The notes under the pieces were generated by a model. The model made no database searches, had not been told where the DNA came from, and worked only from the letters and a program-made list of their open reading frames with translations. A program made the translations under genes and the position numbers. Below are positions 6,809 to 11,294 of a DNA stretch of 11,294 nucleotides, in pieces (position 1 is the first letter of the stretch; every line of letters begins with the position of its first letter). This DNA is from Campylobacterota bacterium (GTDB lineage Bacteria; Campylobacterota; Campylobacteria; Campylobacterales; Sulfurovaceae). Location of the stretch: positions 1 to 11,294 of the forward strand of contig DRQB01000200.1 in the NCBI GenBank assembly GCA_011330645.1, in the 5' to 3' direction.

Positions 6809-6870
6809 TCCGCCCGAATACTCTCCTCATAACATAATTTGGAAGTAAATAATCGTTTTAGGAATATAAA

Positions 6871-7284
6871 ATGGAACAAACATTATCAATCATCAAACCA
6901 GATGCAGTAGCTAAAAATGTAGTAGGACAAATTCTTAGTCGTTTTGAAGCAGCAGGTCTTAGAATCGCAGCAACTAAAAAAATCAGACTTAGTAGAGTAG
7001 ATGCAGAGGCATTTTACGCTATTCATGCTGAAAGACCTTTCTTTAAGGAGCTTGTAGAGTTTATGGTTTCTGGTCCAGTGGTTGTCACTGTACTTGAAGG
7101 TGAAAATGCAATGCAAGTAAACAGAGACCTTATGGGTGCAACTAATCCTGCAGAAGCAGAAGCTGGTACAATTAGAGCAGATTTTGCTGACAGTATCGAT
7201 GCAAATGCAGTACATGGTTCTGACTCTGTTGAAAATGCAATCAATGAAATTAACTTTTTCTTCGCACAAAGAGAAATTAATTAG
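6871..7284 (+). CDS. ndk: Nucleoside-diphosphate kinase
   Basis: Transfers the terminal phosphate of ATP to other nucleoside diphosphates through a phosphohistidine, balancing the NTP and dNTP pools. The 137 residues match the compact bacterial form. The N-terminus MEQTLSIIKPDAV is typical, with the nucleotide-binding lysine at residue 9, and NAVHGSDS (112-119) carries the phosphorylated histidine H115. R101 and N112 in the usual positions complete the site. The start ATG follows TTAGGAAT. The gene opens an operon with the DUF177, rpmF and plsX genes and comes just after the ferredoxin gene, an order shared with Campylobacter. The stop TAG is 24 bases before the next start, near a hairpin that covers that start. 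Confidence 0.96.
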   Translation: MEQTLSIIKPDAVAKNVVGQILSRFEAAGLRIAATKKIRLSRVDAEAFYAIHAERPFFKELVEFMVSGPVVVTVLEGENAMQVNRDLMGATNPAEAEAGTIRADFADSIDANAVHGSDSVENAINEINFFFAQREIN

Positions 7285-7292
7285 GTAATTGA

Positions 7293-7310
7293 ATAAGGAG
7301 TTTTCCTTAT
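7293..7310 (+). promoter_or_regulatory. Hairpin covering ribosome site and start codon of the DUF177 gene
   Basis: ATAAGGA (7293-7299) pairs perfectly with TCCTTAT (7304-7310) across GTTT. The left arm is the AAGGAG ribosome site and the right arm includes the A and T of the ATG at 7309. A ribosome ending at the ndk stop (7284) would be close enough to melt it, so it could couple this gene's translation to ndk. The stem is short and its strength is modest. Confidence 0.4.
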
Positions 7311-7680
7311 GAAAATTGTATTTGATAAGGTTGGTTCTACGGCGAAACCATTTGAACTAAGTTCAAATGGTGTTTCGCTTGAAGGAACATTACAAAAAAG
7401 TGGTTATCATCAAGTAACTTTAGATGCAAAACTGGGTGGAAACCTTGAACTAGATTGTGATAGATGTGGTAAAACATATGATTACGCGCTTGATTCTAAA
7501 TTGAGACTTAAGCTAAGTGATTTAGTTTCTGAAGATAAAGATGATTTAGATATAATTGAGTTTTTAGATGGCGAAATTGATATTTTGTACATACTACAAA
7601 GCGAAATTACTTCGATTCAAAGTTCTTATCATTATTGTGAAAACTGTGATAATAACGATGATTTTGAAATGGAATTTTAA
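7309..7680 (+). CDS. DUF177 / YceD-family protein
   Basis: A conserved bacterial family usually found just before rpmF; members (YceD, Duf177) have been linked to 23S rRNA accumulation and ribosome assembly in plants and bacteria, but the exact action is unsettled. The 123-residue protein has the family pattern: N-terminal KPFELSSNG segment (13-21), a central LDCDRCGK with C50 and C53, an acidic stretch with two aspartate-rich turns, and a C-terminal YCENC with C110 and C113, together able to hold a metal. The tail is strongly acidic. The ribosome site AAGGAG is well placed but lies within a hairpin, and a 17-bp hairpin occupies codons 12-24. The rpmF start is 15 bases after the stop. The assignment rests on cysteine pattern, length and neighbours. 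Confidence 0.82.
   Translation: MKIVFDKVGSTAKPFELSSNGVSLEGTLQKSGYHQVTLDAKLGGNLELDCDRCGKTYDYALDSKLRLKLSDLVSEDKDDLDIIEFLDGEIDILYILQSEITSIQSSYHYCENCDNNDDFEMEF
7342..7378 (+). repeat. Large perfect-core inverted repeat inside the DUF177 coding sequence
   Basis: ACCATTTGAACT (7347-7358) and AGTTCAAATGGT (7360-7371) are perfect reverse complements separated by a single A. The stem continues, past a two-base bulge (GT, 7372-7373), with GCGAA (7342-7346) against TTCGC (7374-7378), giving 17 pairs in all before allowance for the turn. It lies in frame, encoding the KPFELSSNGVS region. It could be a processing site, a translational pause or an mRNA stabiliser. Confidence 0.7.
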
Positions 7681-7695
7681 TATTAAGGATATAAA

Positions 7696-7857
7696 ATGGC
7701 AGTACCTAAGAGACGTGTGAGTCACACAAGAGCAGCAAAAAGAAGAACACATTACAAATTGACATTACCAATGCCTGTAAAAGATGCAGATGGAACATGG
7801 AGAATGCCTCACCACATGAACATGACTACTGGTGAGTACAAAACAACTAAAGCGTAA
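7696..7857 (+). CDS. rpmF: 50S ribosomal protein bL32
   Basis: Ribosomal large-subunit protein of 53 residues. The highly conserved start MAVPKRRVSHTRAAKRRTHY identifies it, with the basic N-terminal arm that threads into rRNA, followed by KLTLPMPVKDADGTWRMPHH and a short tail. There are no cysteines, so this is the zinc-independent form, as I recall for Campylobacter bL32. The ATG is preceded by TTAAGGAT at good spacing. It sits between the DUF177 gene and plsX, the order seen across most Proteobacteria, and its stop is three bases before the plsX ATG. A short dyad, GTGTGA-G-TCACAC at 7715-7727, lies in its early codons. Confidence 0.97.
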   Translation: MAVPKRRVSHTRAAKRRTHYKLTLPMPVKDADGTWRMPHHMNMTTGEYKTTKA

Positions 7858-7860
7858 TTG

Positions 7861-8850
7861 ATGATACGCATCGCAATTGACGCAATGGGTGGGGACTTCG
7901 GTCCTGAACCTATTATAGAAGGTGTAACCCAAGCACTGGATGAAAAAAAATTCTTGCCTATACTTGTAGGTGATAAAGAACAAATTTTAGAATTTCTCCC
8001 ACAATATTACATAGATAAAGTTGAATTTGAACAATCTTCTGATGTTATTGCTATGGCAGATGCTGCAACAGATGCATTGAAACGTAAAGACTCATCTATA
8101 TATAAAGCCGTAGAATTGGTACGTGAAGGAAAAGCTGATGCTGTACTGTCTGCTGGTCATTCAGGTGCAACCATGACAACAGCAACTTTACGTATGGGTA
8201 GAATACCTGGGATTAAGAAACCAGCACTTGCCACACTTATGCCTAGCATCACCAAAGATAAAACGTTGGTTTTAGATGTAGGATCTGTGACAGACTGTAA
8301 GCCTGAAAACCTTTTTCAGTTTGGTGCTATGGGTGAAGCTTATGCTGAGAAAATCATGAAGATTAAGAACCCTAAAGTGGGACTTTTGGCAAATGGTAGT
8401 GAAGATTCTAAAGGGAATGAACTTACTAAAGCAACTTTCCCTCTTTTAAAGGCATTAGATGGTTTCATCGGTAATGTTGAAGGGAAAGACATTTTTAATG
8501 GTAAAGTGAGTGTGGTTGTCTGTGATGGATTTACAGGAAATATTCTTCTCAAAACTGCAGAGGGTGCAGTCTCAACTATCTTTGATTTGATGAAACAATA
8601 TATTCGTAAATCACTGCCCGCAAAAGTGGGTGCACTGATGATGAAAAAGAAAGTTTTTGGAAATATGAAAAAGCAAGTTGATAAAGATGAATATGGTGGA
8701 GCACCATTACTTGGGCTCAAAGGTTGTGCTATCATTTCTCATGGGGCATCAAGCCCAAAAGCCATCAAAAATGCAGTGTTTCAAGCTATCTCATATGTAG
8801 ACTCAGATGTCAATACTACGATAGAATCTCTTTTAGAACAAAATAAGTAA
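7861..8850 (+). CDS. plsX: Phosphate acyltransferase PlsX
   Basis: Converts acyl-ACP to acyl-phosphate, the donor for PlsY in phosphatidic acid synthesis; a soluble enzyme thought to act at the membrane surface. The 329 residues are normal. Family features are IAIDAMGGDFGPEPII at the start, AVLSAGHSGATM, PALATLMPS, LDVGSVTDCKPENLFQFG, GLLANGSEDSKGNELT, FIGNVEGKDIFNG, VCDGFTGNILLKT, and the C-terminal YGGAPLLGLKG and HGASSPKAI segments. I choose ATG 7861; a TTG directly before it at 7858 would add one residue and is a weaker start. No clear ribosome site precedes it, and it lies three bases after the rpmF stop, so translation is probably coupled. A stem-loop and a new promoter separate it from fabH, although the two genes are often in one operon. 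Confidence 0.95.
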   Translation: MIRIAIDAMGGDFGPEPIIEGVTQALDEKKFLPILVGDKEQILEFLPQYYIDKVEFEQSSDVIAMADAATDALKRKDSSIYKAVELVREGKADAVLSAGHSGATMTTATLRMGRIPGIKKPALATLMPSITKDKTLVLDVGSVTDCKPENLFQFGAMGEAYAEKIMKIKNPKVGLLANGSEDSKGNELTKATFPLLKALDGFIGNVEGKDIFNGKVSVVVCDGFTGNILLKTAEGAVSTIFDLMKQYIRKSLPAKVGALMMKKKVFGNMKKQVDKDEYGGAPLLGLKGCAIISHGASSPKAIKNAVFQAISYVDSDVNTTIESLLEQNK

Positions 8851-8866
8851 AAAATGACATACCTAA

Positions 8867-8898
8867 GGAAAGCAAGTTCATAGCTTGCTCTCCATTTT
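8867..8898 (+). terminator. Probable terminator after plsX
   Basis: AGCAAG (8871-8876) pairs with CTTGCT (8884-8889). Past one A-C mismatch, GGA (8867-8869) pairs with TCC (8891-8893), and ATTTTCT follows. A second run of T lies near 8906. The stem is moderate and the T tract broken, so some read-through to fabH is likely. Confidence 0.5.
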
Positions 8899-8935
8899 CT
8901 CCCCTATTTTTAGAAGTTCCCCATCAAACTTATGG

Positions 8936-8941
8936 TAAAAT
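8936..8941 (+). promoter_or_regulatory. Candidate -10 box (TAAAAT) for fabH
   Basis: GGTAAAATAA sits 33 bases before the fabH ATG and after the plsX stem-loop. A start near 8948 leaves a leader of about 20 bases that includes the ribosome site AAGGA. This also argues against the GTG at 8954, which would have almost no leader and no ribosome site. Confidence 0.5.
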
Positions 8942-8968
8942 AAAGCCATTAATGTGTTAAGGATAACT

Positions 8969-9976
8969 ATGTCACAAATTTATGCTTCATTCAAATCGAT
9001 AGGTGCGTATGTACCTGAAAAGATTTTAAGCAATGCAGATCTTGAAACGATGGTAGATACTACAGACGAGTGGATACTCAAACGTACAGGTATTAAAGAA
9101 CGTCATATAGCAGCAGACGATGAAGTAACAAGTGATATGGGTGCAAAAGCAGCAAGGTTAGCGATTGACCGTGCTGACATAGATAAAGAAGAGATTGATT
9201 TAGTACTTTGTGCTACAGTCACACCGGATTATTTTAATATGCCTTCAACTGCATGTATTATATCTGATAAATTAGGCATTAAAAATGTACAGGCTTTTGA
9301 TATTTCAGCAGCATGTAGTGGATTTGTCTATTTATTGACTGTGGCGAAGGCATTTGTTGAGTCCGGTATGAAAAAAAATGTACTTATTGTTGGTGCAGAA
9401 AAGTTTTCTTCAATTGTAGACTATACAGACAGAAGTACTTGTATTCTTTTTGGTGATGGTGCAGGTGCAGCAATTATTTCTGCTACAAGTAAGAAAGAAG
9501 AAGCTTTTGTAGATGTGCATGCCAGTGCAGATGGCTCTTATGCTGACTTTTTGGTGACACCAGCCCCAGGTACAGTAAATCCTGTCAGTCAAAAAGTGCT
9601 AGATGAAGGACTACAGTATGTGCAAATGAAAGGGAATGAAACATTTAAACTTGCAGTGAAAACACTCACAAAAGATGTGAAAGAGATATTGGCTAAGAAT
9701 GAGATAAATTCTGATGAGATTCCCCACTTTATCCCACATCAAGCAAATTACCGCATCATCAAAGCTGTTGGTGATGCCTTGAAAATGAAAGAAGAACAAG
9801 TGGTATTGACTGTAGGTAAATACGGTAATACCTCTGCGGCTTCTATCCCTATGGCAATCAATGATATTTGGGAATCAGGTAGACTTCAAAATGGAGAATT
9901 GATGTTACTTGATACCTTCGGCGGTGGGCTTACTTGGGCTTCTGCACTTTTACCTTTTGCAGGGAAAGCTAAATAA
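8969..9976 (+). CDS. fabH: 3-oxoacyl-ACP synthase III (KAS III)
   Basis: Condenses acetyl-CoA with malonyl-ACP to start each round of type II fatty-acid synthesis. The catalytic triad is complete: C116 in DISAACSGF, H257 in FIPHQANYR, and N287 in GKYGNTSAA, which separates FabH from the elongating synthases FabB and FabF. Other family segments are DEWILKRTGIKERHIA (33-48), with the arginines and tryptophan of the CoA tunnel, and FGDGAGAA (161-168). The 335-residue length is right. ATG 8969 is preferred because AAGGA lies five bases before it and the usual FabH N-terminus begins here; an in-frame GTG at 8954 would add five residues. The next gene starts three bases after the stop, so the two are probably cotranscribed. 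Confidence 0.96.
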   Translation: MSQIYASFKSIGAYVPEKILSNADLETMVDTTDEWILKRTGIKERHIAADDEVTSDMGAKAARLAIDRADIDKEEIDLVLCATVTPDYFNMPSTACIISDKLGIKNVQAFDISAACSGFVYLLTVAKAFVESGMKKNVLIVGAEKFSSIVDYTDRSTCILFGDGAGAAIISATSKKEEAFVDVHASADGSYADFLVTPAPGTVNPVSQKVLDEGLQYVQMKGNETFKLAVKTLTKDVKEILAKNEINSDEIPHFIPHQANYRIIKAVGDALKMKEEQVVLTVGKYGNTSAASIPMAINDIWESGRLQNGELMLLDTFGGGLTWASALLPFAGKAK

Positions 9977-9979
9977 TTC

Positions 9980-10789
9980 GTGAAAATAGCTTTTATAGGC
10001 GATATCGTTGGTAAACCAGGTCGCCTGATGCTCAAGCGACATCTTAAAAGACTGCAACAAGAACACTTCATTGACTTTACTATAGCCAACTATGAAAATG
10101 CCTCACATGGCTTTGGCTTGACTGAAAAAAACTGTGTAGAACTCCTTGGGTATGGCGTTGATATGATGACAGGGGGAAACCACTCTTTTGATAAAAAAGA
10201 GATATTGGAAATGTTTGACAGGTATCCTCTTATTCGTCCTATCAATTACCCTAAAGAGACTGCGGGGGAAGGTTTATACCGCACAACTCTTTTAGGGCAT
10301 GAACTAGCTATTATCAACCTTATGGGACATTACACTATGCCTATGGTCGATAATCCTTTTACGATGATAGTTGAAGAGGTTAAAAAGCTTAAAGAAAAAA
10401 ATATAAAACATATTATTATTGACATACATGCCGAGGCGAGTTCAGAAAAAAATGCATTACGTCAAATGCTTAAAGCAGATGTCTCTGCAATACTTGGCAC
10501 ACACACCCATGTAGCTACAGATGATTTACAAGTGGTAGATGGTTGTTGTTATGTAACAGATGTAGGACTTACTGGGTGTAGAGATGGTGTCATAGGTATG
10601 GATGATGATGTTCCTGTAAAACGATTTTTAACTTCATTAGGGGGGCATTATGATGTGCCTGATACGTGCAAAGCTATTTTGCAAATGGTTGTATTTGAGT
10701 TAGATGATGAAGGGTACTGCGTAGGGGCAGAGAAGATTAAAATTCATGATGATAAGCCTAAGATTGTTAATTTTGCTTGGATAGAGTGA
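9980..10789 (+). CDS. YmdB-family (TIGR00282) metallophosphoesterase
   Basis: Member of the calcineurin-like family typified by Bacillus YmdB and Deinococcus DR1281, which have 2',3'-cyclic-nucleotide phosphodiesterase activity in vitro and, in Bacillus, affect biofilm and sporulation decisions; the role in this phylum is unknown. The 269-residue length is normal. Metal ligands are visible in order: D8 in GDIVGKPGR, E39-N40 in NYENASHGFG, N67-H68 in GGNHSFD, H150 in DIHAEASSEK, and H175 and H177 in GTHTHVATDD, with VTDVGLTGCRDGVIG following. The start is GTG 9980, which puts the metal-binding GDIVG at residue 7; the ribosome site is poor, and coupling to fabH, three bases upstream, is likely. 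An 11-base match to the REP head (10721-10731) in its codons seems to be chance. Confidence 0.9.
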   Translation: MKIAFIGDIVGKPGRLMLKRHLKRLQQEHFIDFTIANYENASHGFGLTEKNCVELLGYGVDMMTGGNHSFDKKEILEMFDRYPLIRPINYPKETAGEGLYRTTLLGHELAIINLMGHYTMPMVDNPFTMIVEEVKKLKEKNIKHIIIDIHAEASSEKNALRQMLKADVSAILGTHTHVATDDLQVVDGCCYVTDVGLTGCRDGVIGMDDDVPVKRFLTSLGGHYDVPDTCKAILQMVVFELDDEGYCVGAEKIKIHDDKPKIVNFAWIE

Positions 10790-10798
10790 ATGGATCTT

Positions 10799-10822
10799 TA
10801 GTTTTTTTATTCTTTTTTTCTA
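10799..10822 (+). terminator. T-rich spacer between convergent genes
   Basis: The 44-base gap between the phosphoesterase stop and the minus-strand stop holds two T7 tracts (near 10801-10807 and 10813-10819). They could end + strand transcription, but I find no convincing stem directly before them. A weak AT hairpin (GTATT/AATAC, 10838-10853) with a following T6 lies just inside the minus-strand gene. Confidence 0.25.
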
Positions 10823-10833
10823 TAGGATTGCGT

Positions 10834-11294
10834 TTAAGTATTCTTTTTAATACGTACTTTTTTAGGATCAAAGAGTGCAATGGCTTCTTTTACCATGGGC
10901 TCTTGGAGTAGGGTTGAAGGGTCTTTTTCTTTGGCTGCTTCAGTTTCTCCTGCACTTGGGGCAATACATGAGCTTTTCATCTCTATATCTTCTATCATAG
11001 AACTTGTATCCGCATCAGAATGTGGAACTGGGATAGGCTCAACCACCTTATTTTCTTTAGGTATGGAAGTATCAACTACTTTTTTTTTAGGAATATTGAC
11101 TATCTTAGTTTCAAAACCAAAACACTCTTTTACAAACATATTGATGACTCCCCAGTGGGTAATGAGAGATTTCTTCTCATCTGCTTGGGCTTGGGATTCC
11201 CATGTAAGTTTGTTTTCTTCAAAAGAGACAAAGTCAATATTTTTTTCAAAACATGTTCCTAAGTCATAGTCTCTGTCGTAAATCTTTTTCACCA
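10834..11294 (-). CDS. dnaX: Probable DNA polymerase III subunit tau/gamma, C-terminal part (5' end outside window)
   Basis: The clamp-loader subunit that ties polymerase to the helicase; only its C-terminal 153 or so residues are here, without the ATPase domain. The identification rests on the segment KKIYDRDYDLGTCFEKN, then LTWESQAQADEKKSLITHWG with FVKECFGFETKI, and the closing LFDPKKVRIKK, which resemble the C-terminal domain of Campylobacterota DnaX as I remember it. Between them is a Pro, Glu and Asp-rich linker of about 55 residues, probably disordered. The frame runs to the window edge; a GTG near 11292 is almost certainly an internal valine. A run of nine A codes for KKK just after the folded segment, and a slip in either direction stops within two codons. 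Alternatives are another replication or unrelated protein with a similar tail; I am moderately sure. Confidence 0.55.
   Translation of the reverse strand, partial: VKKIYDRDYDLGTCFEKNIDFVSFEENKLTWESQAQADEKKSLITHWGVINMFVKECFGFETKIVNIPKKKVVDTSIPKENKVVEPIPVPHSDADTSSMIEDIEMKSSCIAPSAGETEAAKEKDPSTLLQEPMVKEAIALFDPKKVRIKKNT
11080..11088 (-). other. A9 homopolymer in putative dnaX, possible slippage site
   Basis: On the coding strand the sequence is CCT followed by nine A and then GTAGTTGAT. In frame it gives Pro-Lys-Lys-Lys-Val-Val-Asp. With one A more, or a -1 ribosomal shift, the reading is Lys3-Ser-Ser-stop; with one A fewer it is Lys3-stop. It is the longest homopolymer I found in the window; A8 runs occur in dxs, plsX and fabH. 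Confidence 0.5.

Noticed and set aside
7715..7727. Dyad GTGTGA-G-TCACAC in early rpmF codons.
   Set aside because: It is short, lies in codons for the highly conserved Arg-Val-Ser-His-Thr, and would leave only about five pairs in RNA.
8954..8968. GTG 8954 as the fabH start.
   Set aside because: ATG 8969 has AAGGA at the right distance and gives the usual FabH N-terminus; the GTG would have almost no leader.
10721..10731. GTAGGGGCAGA in the phosphoesterase gene, identical to the head of the REP-like element.
   Set aside because: There is no matching second arm, and the bases fit in-frame Val-Gly-Ala-Glu codons. Chance is the simplest reading.
10880..11269. 129-residue + strand open frame opposite the putative dnaX.
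   Set aside because: It has no ribosome site or family motif, and it overlaps the better-supported minus-strand frame throughout.
1..11294. tRNA, rRNA, CRISPR array, insertion sequence with transposase, toxin-antitoxin or defence genes.
   Set aside because: I looked on both strands and found no supporting cloverleaf, repeat-spacer pattern or protein motif.

Overview
The window is a dense, AT-rich stretch of bacterial chromosome carrying ordinary housekeeping genes. Protein character, Alvin-type ferredoxin, cysteine-free bL32 and gene order all point to a member of the Campylobacterota (Epsilonproteobacteria), most like the Sulfurovum/Sulfurimonas side of the phylum. From memory, Campylobacter jejuni has lysA, pheA, hisC, fliF, fliG, fliH, dxs in one block and ferredoxin, ndk, DUF177, rpmF, plsX, fabH in a nearby one. 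Here both blocks are present, joined through metK, and the flagellar genes between hisC and dxs are absent. That fits a non-flagellated lineage such as Sulfurovum, but the genus is an inference.

Layout. Positions 1-4936 (+) look like one transcription unit: the 3' part of lysA (lysine), pheA (phenylalanine), hisC (histidine), an unrecognised 70-residue protein, and dxs (isoprenoid precursors, thiamine and pyridoxal). The genes overlap or lie within about 60 bases of one another. A 139-base gap (4937-5075) holds a GTAG-headed REP-like palindrome, a decayed inverted copy of it, an AT-rich hairpin with a T tail, and a 17-base dyad before metK (S-adenosylmethionine). After metK come a ferredoxin gene with its own promoter and a strong 3' stem-loop, then ndk with its own promoter, followed closely by the DUF177/YceD gene, rpmF and plsX. 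A stem-loop and a new promoter separate plsX from fabH. fabH is followed after 3 bases by a YmdB-family metallophosphoesterase gene. At the right edge, on the minus strand, is the 3' end of what is probably dnaX (DNA polymerase III tau/gamma), convergent with the phosphoesterase gene across a T-rich spacer.

Functionally the window covers amino-acid biosynthesis, isoprenoids, one-carbon metabolism, electron transfer, nucleotide balance, the ribosome and the start of phospholipid and fatty-acid synthesis. I see no defence system, mobile element with a transposase, CRISPR array, tRNA or rRNA, and no wholly new multigene system. No stretch of 300 bases or more lacks a gene.

The points most worth a second look are at the RNA level or small-scale: a nine-A run in the putative dnaX where a slip in either direction meets an immediate stop; a 17-bp hairpin inside the start of the DUF177 gene, just after a hairpin that covers its ribosome-binding site and start codon; the REP-like pair downstream of dxs; and the small unknown gene where fliF-fliG-fliH stand in relatives.
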